NCBI GenBank assembly: GCA_029262005.1 | Contig: JAJDAG010000098.1 | Span: 1 to 64,000, forward strand | Source of the DNA: Candidatus Zhuqueibacterota bacterium | GTDB lineage: Bacteria; Zhuqueibacterota; Zhuqueibacteria; Oceanimicrobiales; Oceanimicrobiaceae | Length of the DNA: 64,000 nt | Direction of reading: 5' to 3' | Shown: positions 19,222-29,423 of the stretch, in pieces | Layout: each line of letters opens with the position of its first letter | Numbering within the stretch: position 1 is the first letter of the stretch | Notes under the pieces: generated by a model | Told to the model about the DNA's origin: nothing | Database searches by the model: none | Seen by the model: the letters and a program-made list of their open reading frames with translations, nothing else | Program-made: the position numbers and the translations under genes

Positions 19222-20280
19222 ATGCTGGTTATTTTGATAATGCTGGTATTATTTTCCGCTTGTAGCAATCCAGCGGCTTACACTGAAGATCGTGCTGCTT
19301 TCCTGTCGCCGGATTCAACCATTGAAAATCTGGTAAAATCATACAATGAGAAAGACCTTAAGGCGTATATCAGTAGCTTTTGCGATACCAGCCATTTCTA
19401 TGACGAAGATATTTACTTGTGGGATATCAGGCAGGAACGACGGTTACATAAGACGATGTTTGCATGGGCTAGTGATATCAATTTGGCGATGCAGCCAATA
19501 TCGAGGAGATTTGTGGAGGACGACAGCGCGCAGGCAGCCTATCGTTATCAGCTTAGGCTGCAAATTCCAGGTGAGCAGACACTGATAGGGGAAGGTGAAG
19601 CTGAATTGGGTTTCTTGAAGACGAAAAAGAATACTTGGAAAATAAAGTCCTTTCGTGAAACAAAAATAGGGCTTAGTAAAAATGTCTCTATAGAGACACT
19701 GCCTGATGACAGCGTTGATTACTTCCCATTAAGCGTCGGAAATTCATGGACGTACGAAGAGCAATTTGCTCCCGGTATCGAGGATCAGGAAGTTCTCATT
19801 ACGGACTCTGTCATGATCAATGAGAATCTTTATTATCAAGCTGCCGGACACGGATATTTTTTTATTGTATCTGCGAGTTTTGCACGTAGAGATTCTCTGA
19901 ATCAATTGCGACTCTACGTAGAGGATGACTCTACAGAATACATCATTTTCAACCTAGCGGCAGAGGTCGGTGACAGCCTAATTTTTATACCACCCTTTTC
20001 TACTGAAGTAATCGTTGTAGAACTTATTAGCCATAAAGATTCTCTGACAGTCCCTGCAGGAACTTTCGCAGACGTTTTAGAATTTCTTATCACAGATTTC
20101 AACTCCGGCTCGCGCCAAGTATATGAATTTGCTGCAAATATTGGACTTATTCGACAGAGAGGGACTAATCAAGTAATGGCTTTGAAAAGTGCTTTTGTAA
20201 ACGGTAATAAATTCCCTGTGATAACTAGTGTAGAAAACAGAAATGTCTCATGGACACAACTCAAGAGTGGGTTTCGTTAA
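19222..20280 (+). CDS. Lipoprotein of unknown function
   Basis: MLVILIMLVLFSACSNPA lipobox; AAGGAGGTG ribosome-binding site upstream; 352 aa. Confidence 0.75.
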   Translation: MLVILIMLVLFSACSNPAAYTEDRAAFLSPDSTIENLVKSYNEKDLKAYISSFCDTSHFYDEDIYLWDIRQERRLHKTMFAWASDINLAMQPISRRFVEDDSAQAAYRYQLRLQIPGEQTLIGEGEAELGFLKTKKNTWKIKSFRETKIGLSKNVSIETLPDDSVDYFPLSVGNSWTYEEQFAPGIEDQEVLITDSVMINENLYYQAAGHGYFFIVSASFARRDSLNQLRLYVEDDSTEYIIFNLAAEVGDSLIFIPPFSTEVIVVELISHKDSLTVPAGTFADVLEFLITDFNSGSRQVYEFAANIGLIRQRGTNQVMALKSAFVNGNKFPVITSVENRNVSWTQLKSGFR

Positions 20281-20455
20281 GTTGATTTCTGCTCAACAAT
20301 AAAAAAATCTTCATTATGTTACGATTATCAATACGTTAAACTCATTTGAAGGAGGTGATAAAGATGAGATGGCCCAATCTGTTATAAATAGGTCCAAAAT
20401 CAAATCGCAAAATATAATAATTGATTTCACTTGGGAGCCAACAAGGAGAATAACA

Positions 20456-22378
20456 ATGAAACAAAAAGTGGAATGGTTGATAAAATTCATTTTTCTATTT
20501 GTAATAGTTACAATTCCCGTTCGCCTTCAAGCTCAGGTATGCGGCGGTTCTGGCGGCTCGGCATTTATCACCCCGAGTACATCCAATGTGGACATTCTTG
20601 TTCTATACGCTTACTTCCCCAGCGGTGGTACATCCGGAACTGAAAATATTCCTTCATTTGCCAACACAGTTACACTACACCAGGAAGATTATTATGATGA
20701 AATGTCATATAACACACATCATGTCGAGGTGGAGGTGTTCGATCCTAACGCCGGTGATGCTTTTGAAACTGATAATTCACGCAGCTATTATTATGGACAC
20801 TCTTCTTCAAGTGGGATAAATGAACTAAATACGGAAATATTGGATAAAGCCTGGGCGGAGGATAACACAGTTTTTAATAATGTTGACGCCGTCTACATCT
20901 TTTATGGAGGCAATGTGTTCAGCGGTGGTACAGCCGTCGCGAGATTGAGTCATAACTCATCACACTTTTCGGGGTGTGGTGCTCTTATTGAGTGGGGAAG
21001 TTGGGGCAATGATGAAGAGAAAGTGCATAAATGGCACATGGCGCATGAATATGGTCACTTGCTTTCGCCAGATGGCACCTCTGGTAAGCGCGTTTACGAC
21101 CAATACAACAATCAACCAAGCGGTATCTATAACATCATGCATTACCAGCACTTTAATGTCACGCAACCCATGGCCGCCTTCAATCTGATGTACCTCGGCT
21201 GGATTCAAAGTTCCTGGATATTGGAAATTGATCCCGACGATAGTGGAGACCAATCTCAGACTGTGACGATTAAGGATACCAGGCTTAATCCGGGTTCGGG
21301 TTATAACGTCGCAAGAATCCAATTACCGGGAAGCACCAACGAGCACTTTATCATTGAGAACCGGCAAGGCACCGGCTCTGATGCTTATTTGAGTAGCGGT
21401 GGCGAAGGACTCATCATCTGGCATATGAGCAAGAGTTACTCATCTTATAATTTCAACGGTAACATGGATGTAGAGATTGCTACAGCAATAGGTGCAAACG
21501 GGGAAGACTGGCTTGATAATGGCGTCGGCTCCGGTGAAGCTCGAGGTTTTATAACCGATTTTTTTAACGACTATAGGTCCGACTTTGCCCCATGGACAAA
21601 TCCGAGCACAGAATCGGGAAGGCGTTATTCGGGCTCACATTCGTTTACGGATCTTGGCATACTAAACATTGATGTTTCAAGCTCAAACGTCATATTTGAT
21701 TTTGCTGAAAACGCGCCTCCGGGTCCACCCCAAAATTTCACCATTCTAAACCGTACCAGCGACGGCCAGCACCCGATCCTGCAATGGGATGCCAACACAG
21801 AACCGGATTTGGACCACTACGCCATCTACCGTGGCGAGCAGGAAACCAAGGCCGACCCCATCAATTGGTTTTCCTCACCGGCGGCCACGACCGCCAACAC
21901 CACCTGGACCGACCCGATTGTCACCATTAACAGCAGTTTCACAAATCGCATTCATTATCGCATCACAGCAGTTGACGACGCCAACAATGAGTCTGCGTAC
22001 TCTAATTCCAGCTATGTTAATAGTTTCCCATTTTCCAAGCCAAATAATAAAGATACCGATATCACCGAATCGCTGCCAACACAAATCAGGCTGCATCCCA
22101 ATTACCCCAATCCGTTTAACCCGGAAACACAAATTCGGCTTGAGCTGCCACAAGCGGGGGAGGTGAAACTAACGGTTTTCAATATTACCGGTGTTGAGAT
22201 TCGCAGACTGCACTCCGGCACACTTGCCGCAGGCTATCACACATTTAGCTGGGATGGCAGGGACGATCGCGGCTTACAGGTCACAAGCGGCATTTATTTT
22301 TATCGATTCGAAGCGAAAGCGGCCTGGGACAGAGAAGCCGCTTTTGCGAAAATTGGTAAGATGACTTTGATGCGGTAA
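20456..22378 (+). CDS. Secreted M6-like metalloprotease with Fn3/Ig-like region and T9SS-type C-terminal domain
   Basis: Signal peptide; HEYGH zinc motif in KWHMAHEYGHLLSPDG; C-terminal NYPNPFNPETQIRLELPQ...FAKIGKMTLMR. Confidence 0.85.
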   Translation: MKQKVEWLIKFIFLFVIVTIPVRLQAQVCGGSGGSAFITPSTSNVDILVLYAYFPSGGTSGTENIPSFANTVTLHQEDYYDEMSYNTHHVEVEVFDPNAGDAFETDNSRSYYYGHSSSSGINELNTEILDKAWAEDNTVFNNVDAVYIFYGGNVFSGGTAVARLSHNSSHFSGCGALIEWGSWGNDEEKVHKWHMAHEYGHLLSPDGTSGKRVYDQYNNQPSGIYNIMHYQHFNVTQPMAAFNLMYLGWIQSSWILEIDPDDSGDQSQTVTIKDTRLNPGSGYNVARIQLPGSTNEHFIIENRQGTGSDAYLSSGGEGLIIWHMSKSYSSYNFNGNMDVEIATAIGANGEDWLDNGVGSGEARGFITDFFNDYRSDFAPWTNPSTESGRRYSGSHSFTDLGILNIDVSSSNVIFDFAENAPPGPPQNFTILNRTSDGQHPILQWDANTEPDLDHYAIYRGEQETKADPINWFSSPAATTANTTWTDPIVTINSSFTNRIHYRITAVDDANNESAYSNSSYVNSFPFSKPNNKDTDITESLPTQIRLHPNYPNPFNPETQIRLELPQAGEVKLTVFNITGVEIRRLHSGTLAAGYHTFSWDGRDDRGLQVTSGIYFYRFEAKAAWDREAAFAKIGKMTLMR

Positions 22379-22537
22379 AACTGAAAGTACACGTCTCTCC
22401 TGAGAGTTGGTAGATAATTGGCACCGAAGCAAAGGAAGAATAAACGGAAAAATGTTTCCAATATTCGCAAAAAATGTGTTTTATTGCATTTTTTGTTGCT
22501 TTTGTACATCTTGTTTCTTATGTTGCGTGTATATTAC

Positions 22538-22637
22538 AGTGGGTTGTAATATGACAACGACTACTCTACTCTACTCTACTCTACTCTACTCTACTCTACT
22601 CTACTCTACTCTACTCTACTAGCGGACACAACCCACT
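22538..22637. repeat. Pentanucleotide microsatellite (CTACT)12 at 22561-22620 within a 10-bp inverted repeat
   Basis: AGTGGGTTGT (22538-22547) and ACAACCCACT (22628-22637) flank the array; same flanks as 19070-19174. Confidence 0.95.
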
Positions 22638-22819
22638 CGCATCGTTCTAATGCGACCATTTTTCTCACTATTGCATCGACATCGCTCATAGTTTTTTCAT
22701 AACCGACTGGAGGGGATGATGAAAAGGATTCTTATCGCAGTTGTTTTTTGTATATTGTCGAGAATTTTCCTGGATTATGGCAGTAAATCGGCTACAATAA
22801 CTCTAATAGGAATAAATCA

Positions 22820-24592
22820 ATGAGTTCAATATCCGGCAAGGATAGCTTGTTCATACTTTCCCATTCTCTAATTCTTCTTGTCTTCGTTGAGTTTGGTCAT
22901 GCCCAATGGAGTAACGAGCTGGATGAGAATACCCAGGTTTCCCTTTTCACCGGCCAGCCAACTCTTGTCAGCGACGGAGAGAATGGTGTGATTGTTTTTA
23001 GCCAGTCCCGTGACGTAAATTCACTGCTACGTGCGCAACGAATTGATGTGAAGGGGAATTTGCGTTGGCCTGGCGTTCAGGGCGTTCGAGTGTCGAGTGC
23101 AGTTGATGCGCAATGGATACGGGACCCTTTTGGGGAAGAACGCTTTGTCTTGCCTGACGGAGAAGGCGGTTCTTACGTTGCTTATCAGGTAGGAAAAATT
23201 ATTGGACACATGGAAGAACCACCGGAACCGATTTTCTCAAGTAGCGTTTTTTTGCAACGTGTTGACAACTCGGGCAACCGCTTATTCGGCTTGGATGGCC
23301 TGCGTTTGATGCCCATTCTACCGGACACTGCCGAATTCTACCAAAGCAACATAAACATGATTCCAGATGGCACACAAGGGGTATATCTGTTGTGGGAGAT
23401 GTCTATTGCTGACTCTTTAGAATCATCTGGGGTCTATCTTGCTCGAATCAAAGCGAACGGTGAGTTATATTGGGGGCTAACCAAGTTAACGGGCAAAAGC
23501 TATGAATACATCCCTTATCTTGACAACAATCTAAACCTAAATCTTTATGAGTATCCTGGCGAAACACTCCCCCCAGGCCAACGGCCGGACAGATTTCTAA
23601 AAATAGCTAAAAACACGGGTGAAATAATAAGCGAACACGAAATAGAGATAGGAACAGGAGAATTTGGTTTTAATTCGTTTTATGATTATGTGGAATCGGA
23701 CGATGGTAGCGCTATTTTTTCCTTCCACGATTTTAGAGATGATACCTTGCGTGTACAAAAGCTGGATGGCGACGGAAACAAGCTTTGGGGCGAATATCCT
23801 GTTGTGATTGCCCATAATCTGAAAGGAACCACGTTATTCGAAATCGATTCTGATAAGTTAGGTGGCGCTTATTTGTGGTATCACACAGTGGATACGACAC
23901 TTGTCCTGCTACATCTTGGAGGCGTTGGAAATGTTGGCTGGAGAAAAGAGTTTAATCTTAAACGCGGCGAAGGACTGCCCCAATTACAACCTCAACGTAC
24001 TTTTAACCGGCCTATGGCAATTGCGCCTGACGGCAATAATATTTTTATCTTGACGGATGGCTTTCAAGTCGTGACAAAGATTGGCCCGCGCGACGATCTG
24101 CTTTACGATACACTTTGGCAGACCCGTATTTCTAATCGAACTGACATCGCCGCCAATATCTTCGACTATGCTGCCTTTGCAGATGCCGACGGCGGCTGCA
24201 CGGTGGTCTGGGAGGAAGTTGGCCAATTCGTCGGTATCCGCGCTCAACGGGTAGACCGGCATGGAAACCTGGGCGGAACAACCCCGGTCGAGGAACAAAA
24301 ACGCGCGATTCCAACTGATTTCATTCTTGAAAACCCAAGGCCAAATCCGTTCACTGACAGCATCAATATTGGCTTTTCAGTCCCTCGAACATCTGAGGTG
24401 TCAGTGAAGATTTACAATATACTTGGAAGGGAGGTGATAGCGCTATATCGACAAAAAGTATTCACAGGGCGCCAGGTCATTCAATGGCATGGCAAAAATC
24501 ACAGGGGTGAGAGATTACCTTCGGGAGTTTACATCGTGGTCTTACGCAGCAGCACGGTTTCGGTACCCCGCAAAGTTTTATTGCTTAAATAA
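22820..24592 (+). CDS. Secreted protein with T9SS-type C-terminal domain
   Basis: Signal peptide; C-terminus FILENPRPNPFTDSINIGFSVPRTSEVSVKIYNILGREV...VYIVVLRSSTVSVPRKVLLLK. Confidence 0.75.
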   Translation: MSSISGKDSLFILSHSLILLVFVEFGHAQWSNELDENTQVSLFTGQPTLVSDGENGVIVFSQSRDVNSLLRAQRIDVKGNLRWPGVQGVRVSSAVDAQWIRDPFGEERFVLPDGEGGSYVAYQVGKIIGHMEEPPEPIFSSSVFLQRVDNSGNRLFGLDGLRLMPILPDTAEFYQSNINMIPDGTQGVYLLWEMSIADSLESSGVYLARIKANGELYWGLTKLTGKSYEYIPYLDNNLNLNLYEYPGETLPPGQRPDRFLKIAKNTGEIISEHEIEIGTGEFGFNSFYDYVESDDGSAIFSFHDFRDDTLRVQKLDGDGNKLWGEYPVVIAHNLKGTTLFEIDSDKLGGAYLWYHTVDTTLVLLHLGGVGNVGWRKEFNLKRGEGLPQLQPQRTFNRPMAIAPDGNNIFILTDGFQVVTKIGPRDDLLYDTLWQTRISNRTDIAANIFDYAAFADADGGCTVVWEEVGQFVGIRAQRVDRHGNLGGTTPVEEQKRAIPTDFILENPRPNPFTDSINIGFSVPRTSEVSVKIYNILGREVIALYRQKVFTGRQVIQWHGKNHRGERLPSGVYIVVLRSSTVSVPRKVLLLK

Positions 24593-24606
24593 ATAGGAGA
24601 TTTAAG

Positions 24607-26553
24607 ATGAAAAGGAACTTCAAAAAGCAGCATTCTCCCGTTTGCGTTAGACTCGGTTTATTTTTTTTGTTTGGATTGATTTTGATGTTGTTTCCAACTA
24701 AAGGTTCTCCCGATGTTTTACAAAGCAGCAGTTCAAGTAGCGTTGTGTGTCCCACGACAATTAAAGTGATTTTTGTTCAATTTAACGATGTTAAGGGAGA
24801 TTAATACTGGGATGGCTCATCGTGGCAGCTTTATGACAATCGTTATAAAATGTCGGATTTTGAAGATTTACTAACCAGCCTGGGAACGTATACTGGCAAC
24901 CGTAGTACGGATAATCAACCGGTCTTCGGCAGTTTTCGGGATTATTTCTATGAGAATTCCCGTCACAACTTCTCTCTTTCGGTTAACATTCTCAACAACA
25001 CTGATAGCAACGGCTATCCTGTTTGGCTCAATGTGCCAGGAGACAAGTCAAGTTACGGCAGCTTTGGCTTTATGTCCGCAGCAGGTACGGCCGCAATAAA
25101 CGCAGGTTTTGATATCTCGACCAGCACCTCAACCAGGCTGTGTTATATTTATGCCGGTAACTGGGTGAGCAACATCGGTGTTTTTGCCAGAGGTTTAAAC
25201 GGCACAACCATGGTCGTGCCGGAAAGATTTGATCGTGGTCATCCTTCGACAGATGAAGACCCAGAAGACCTCATGACCCATCTCGGCTATTATGCCCACG
25301 AGTTCGGCCATCTGATGGGAGCCCACCATCCCGTCACGTCGCACCATCACGCGCTCATGCACAGCGGCCACAAAGCAGGCACCAGATTGGCCAATCAGCC
25401 TGCTTCCATGAATCCCTGGTTTCTTTACAAGTCAGGCTGGGCCAGCCTGAGCTTCATAAGCAGCGACATGACTGACGTTGATCTCACTTACAACACATCA
25501 GCGACAACACAAAGTGCTTTTTATATTCGCAACGTACCCAGTTCAAGTGAATGCTTTTTGGTAGAGAATCGTCAGTATAGTAACACTTATGACCAATCGC
25601 TCCCTGGGGCTGTAGCTGGCTTGAGTGGTGGTCTTTTGATATGGAACATCGATGGTGATGGCTTAAACCTTGGAAAAACTGACCTTGTGGAAGCCGATAA
25701 TAATGCCAGTGAAGCAAATCAAACTGAAATGGCTAAAGACATGTTCAGACCTTCTATCTACACCAGTGGCAAAATCAACGATACCACAACACCAGCTGAT
25801 CTCAATCTTAGAAATGGGAATTTCAGTAGATTTGCAATCAATAACTTCAACGGGACTGGTAATCCAATTACAGTTGACTTCTATATTTATTTTGTAGCGC
25901 CGGCAACAAATCTACAGATTACCAATCCAGGCGCTGACAACCAGCATCCGATACTACAGTGGACAACAAGTGTTGACCCTGACCTCGACCATTACGCCAT
26001 CTACCGTGGCGAGCAGGAAAGCAAGGCCGACCCCATCAATTGGTTTTCCTCACCGGCGGCCACGACCTCCAACACCACCTGGACCGACCCGATTGTCACC
26101 ATTAACAGCAGTTTCACAAATCGCATGCATTATCGCATCACAGCAGTTGACGACGCCAACAATGAGTCTGCATACTCTAATTCCAGCTATGTTAATAGTT
26201 TCCCATTTTCCAAGCCAAATAATAAAGATACCGATATGACCGAATCGCTGCCAACACAAATCAGACTGCACCCCAATTACCCCAATCCGTTTAACCCGGA
26301 AACACAAATCCGGCTTGAGTTGCCACAAGCGGGGGAGGTGAAACTAACGATTTTTAATATTACCGGTGTTGAAATTCGCAGGCTGCACTCCGGGACACTT
26401 GCCGCAGGCTATCACACATTTAGCTGGGATGGCAGGGACGCGCGCGGCTTACAGGTCACAAGCGGCATTTATTTCTATCGATTCGAAGCGAAAACGGCCT
26501 GGGACAGAGAAGCCGCTTTTGCGAAAATTGGTAAGATGACTTTGTTGCGCTGA
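24607..26553 (+). pseudogene. M6-like metalloprotease with T9SS-type tail, interrupted by an in-frame TAA at 24802-24804
   Basis: ORFs 24607-24804 (signal peptide, FVQFNDVKGD) and 24850-26553 (HEFGHLMGAHH, NYPNPFNPETQ) are in one frame; the reading continues YWDGSSWQLYDNRYKMSDFEDLL straight after the stop. Confidence 0.8.
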
Positions 26554-26579
26554 GATCGGCCTAACCATTCAATCAGCCA

Positions 26580-26612
26580 GGCCCGCGCCGATTCGGTGCG
26601 GGCATTTTTTTG
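26580..26612 (+). terminator. Rho-independent terminator
   Basis: GCCCGCGCCGATTCGGTGCGGGCATTTTTTT. Confidence 0.8.
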
Positions 26613-26725
26613 CTGTTCATGTTTGTTCGAAAACTTGCCCATTTGTCATTTCGACCGAATGGGTGAAATGTGGCAACACACTGACATCTCATGCGAAAAA
26701 ATTATAGCTTTCGTTTAGCCACAAA

Positions 26726-27856
26726 TTATCTCCGATGCCTTTTGCCTTTCCAGGTAAAACCCGCAAATTGCCCACCCAAAACAGCAAGGACAATGTAGCA
26801 CGGATGCAGCAAAGCCGTCAGCAGATAAATATGCAAAGCGAATTTCTGTCTGAATATTGCGCCTGCTTTTTTCAGGAAGTAAAACTCTGCGGCTGATTTG
26901 AGCAGGAAAACGCTGAAGACCCCGAGCCGTATTTCCGGCAGAAAAAGACAAAGCAGCATGCCAACCGTAAGCCCGGCACTCAGCAAATAAACCGCCAGCA
27001 GGCCTGCCACAACTTTTGGCGCGTAATATCTGCCTTTGGAGGCGTAGCGGAAGCGTTGATGAAAGAATTCGAACAGACTTTCAGGTGGCAAAGTTGGCAC
27101 AAATGTTTCGGGCGTCACGCTGTAACGGATTTGCCAATTTGTTTCATCCCGCACACGCTCTAAAAACAGATCGTCATCACCGGAAATCATGGAAGCTGTG
27201 TTGGCAAATCCCCCCAGAGCCTCGTAGAGTTTTTTCCGGTAAGCCAGATTGCCGCCGGAACAACTGAGCGGAAAATTCAAACCAGCGCCGGCAGCGGCAA
27301 CGGCTGCCATGGCAAAATAGTCCAGTGCCAGAATTTTCCGGAATGTCTGCGCGGGTCCCTTTTTGACGATGTACGGATTGTAGCCAGCCACCAAACCAAC
27401 CTCCGGCGCAAACTGCTGCATGAGTTGGTTGAGCCATTGCGGACCCGGAAAACAATCCGCGTCCGTGGTTACAATAATTTCTCCCCGGCTGTTCTGAATG
27501 CCCATTTGCAGCGCCCGCTTTTTGGGTGAAATGCCCGCAGTTTCATCTTCAATTTTCAGGAGCCGGAGGTTGTTGTGCTGTTTAGTCAATCGTCTAACAA
27601 TGCTCGCGGTTTCATCTTCCGAGCGATCGTCAATGACAATGACTTCGTAATTCTGCGGCGGCTCTTCCTGCCTGAGCACACAGTTTAAACAGGCTTTGAT
27701 GTTGGCCGCTTCATCGCGCGCGGCGATAATGACAGAGGCGGACAGCTCATTCCGGTTGTGTTCATATTTCAAATTAGAGAGTCCCTGCCGCAGGTAAAGC
27801 AGAGCAGCAGAGTATGCCAGAGAAAGTAAAAGCAAGATTGAAAACAGGCTCAGCAT
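26726..27856 (-). CDS. Family 2 glycosyltransferase, membrane
   Basis: SVIIAARDEAANIKACL, EVIVIDDRSEDETASI, EIIVTTDADCFPGPQWL; C-terminal TMs. Confidence 0.9.
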   Translation of the reverse strand: MLSLFSILLLLSLAYSAALLYLRQGLSNLKYEHNRNELSASVIIAARDEAANIKACLNCVLRQEEPPQNYEVIVIDDRSEDETASIVRRLTKQHNNLRLLKIEDETAGISPKKRALQMGIQNSRGEIIVTTDADCFPGPQWLNQLMQQFAPEVGLVAGYNPYIVKKGPAQTFRKILALDYFAMAAVAAAGAGLNFPLSCSGGNLAYRKKLYEALGGFANTASMISGDDDLFLERVRDETNWQIRYSVTPETFVPTLPPESLFEFFHQRFRYASKGRYYAPKVVAGLLAVYLLSAGLTVGMLLCLFLPEIRLGVFSVFLLKSAAEFYFLKKAGAIFRQKFALHIYLLTALLHPCYIVLAVLGGQFAGFTWKGKRHRR

Positions 27857-28452
27857 GACGTTTCCGGCAGCGCTGCGAACGTTATTTTCGGCAATTTGCA
27901 GCTGTCTAGAAATTGGCCCAGCCCGGTGAGCATGGTCCGGCTGTTCGGGTGACCATCGTGCAGCAAAATGATTTTGCCTTTTCCTGCCACGCTTTGCAGG
28001 CGCCGTTGAATGACCGCGGCTGTACTGCTTTTTTTATAATCCCGGGTCGAGGCGTTCCACAGCGCCAGTTTGTAGTGCGCGGCTTTTATCTCTGCTAAAG
28101 CGTTCATTCCGAAGCGGCCAAAAGGCGGCCTGAAATAAGTCGGTGACCGGCCGGTGATTTGCCGAATGATCGCATCTGTCTGCTGCAATTGTTTTTGAAT
28201 GGTCTGCCTGTGCCTGCAAATGAGTTGCAAATGGTCAAAAGTGTGGTTGCCGATGCTGTGACCGGCTGCTTGCATCCTCGCGATGATTTCAGGATGATTT
28301 TCCGCCTTGCGGCCAATGACAAAAAATGTTGCTTTGATTTGGTGGCGGTCCAGTAAGTCAAGCAGGGCAGGGGTGATTTCTGCATCCGGGCCATCATCAA
28401 AAGTGAGATAGACTTGGTTGCCCGGCATGTGCCAAAGAACTTCAGGAATCAT
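27850..28452 (-). CDS. Polysaccharide deacetylase (NodB-like)
   Basis: VYLTFDDGPDAEITPALLDLL, IGNHTFDHL, FRPPFGRFG, ILLHDG. Confidence 0.93.
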   Translation of the reverse strand: MIPEVLWHMPGNQVYLTFDDGPDAEITPALLDLLDRHQIKATFFVIGRKAENHPEIIARMQAAGHSIGNHTFDHLQLICRHRQTIQKQLQQTDAIIRQITGRSPTYFRPPFGRFGMNALAEIKAAHYKLALWNASTRDYKKSSTAAVIQRRLQSVAGKGKIILLHDGHPNSRTMLTGLGQFLDSCKLPKITFAALPETSC

Positions 28453-29423
28453 CGCGGCTGCTCCGCCCTGGTTTTCAGCAGCATGGGCAAACCGAGCAAT
28501 GCCGGAATGCCGACGTTAATCAAAAAAAGCAGGAATGACGCCTGGAATGCATGGGCAGCGCTCACACCATTTCTTTCAAAAAAAAATACCGCTGCGCCCT
28601 CACGGATGCCGAGGTCGCCAAAGGCCACCGGTAATACTGTTTTCAATAAAAAGACAGACGCCGCTGCCTGAGTAGAAGTCATGAAACCCACGGTTGCGTC
28701 AAAAGCACGAACGAGCAAGACGAATTGAATGACAAATGTGATGTAGAAAAATCCAGACAGAACCAGTGCAATGGCCAAATGTTTCTGCTTGAATTGGGGA
28801 CTTTTTGTAAAACGCCTGCACACCTGAGAAATGCGTGGGGATACCAGTGAGAAAGTCAAAAAACATAAGAAGAGACAAAGGCAAATTATCAGGCCGGATT
28901 GCAGTTTGGGGCTGAGTCCTGTGTTCGGCAGCCCGAGAAGTCCGACCAGGCCCAGAGTTAGAACCACCAGCACAGTTGTTATTTTATCAATGACCACCAG
29001 CGAAAATGTTCTGGTCTGGCTTAATTCTTTTACGTAGAATGCGCGGCCTATTTCGCCGAGCCTGCCCGGGGTCACAAAGCCCAGCGGAAAGCCGATCAGC
29101 AAAGAACGCCAGGCCGTTATCAGCGTAACCTTGGCATTGGCTATTCTGAGCAGATACCACCATTTTAGCATCTGAATAAAAATGTTAAAAATGAGCAGAA
29201 ACAGAGCTGCAAGAAGATAGTTGCTATCTGCCAGGGCCGTGACCTCGAAAAGTGTTGACAGGGATATGCTTTGCACCAGCGCAACAAGTATGGCTGCCGC
29301 CAGCAACAGCTTGGCGAAGAAAATGACTCTTGATTTAAATATAAAGCCGGAGTCCCTGGGAGCAATTCGCGCAGATATCGATGGTGCTGCGGTTTGTGAG
29401 CATTTTTTTTCTGAAGGCGGCAT
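28449..29423 (-). CDS. Lysylphosphatidylglycerol synthase TM/UPF0104-type membrane protein
   Basis: Multi-TM; GFPLGFVTPGRLGEIGRAFYVK motif. The longer ORF start (29762) overlaps the radical SAM gene, so 29423 is preferred. Confidence 0.8.
   Translation of the reverse strand: MPPSEKKCSQTAAPSISARIAPRDSGFIFKSRVIFFAKLLLAAAILVALVQSISLSTLFEVTALADSNYLLAALFLLIFNIFIQMLKWWYLLRIANAKVTLITAWRSLLIGFPLGFVTPGRLGEIGRAFYVKELSQTRTFSLVVIDKITTVLVVLTLGLVGLLGLPNTGLSPKLQSGLIICLCLFLCFLTFSLVSPRISQVCRRFTKSPQFKQKHLAIALVLSGFFYITFVIQFVLLVRAFDATVGFMTSTQAAASVFLLKTVLPVAFGDLGIREGAAVFFFERNGVSAAHAFQASFLLFLINVGIPALLGLPMLLKTRAEQPR

Noticed and set aside
18972-19265. 97-aa ORF with lipobox-like FPVGC running through microsatellite A as a phase-variable lipoprotein
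   Set aside because: All three frames leaving the repeat terminate just before or shortly after the 19222 start without fusing in-frame to it, so a simple on/off fusion is not supported; kept only as a microsatellite observation.
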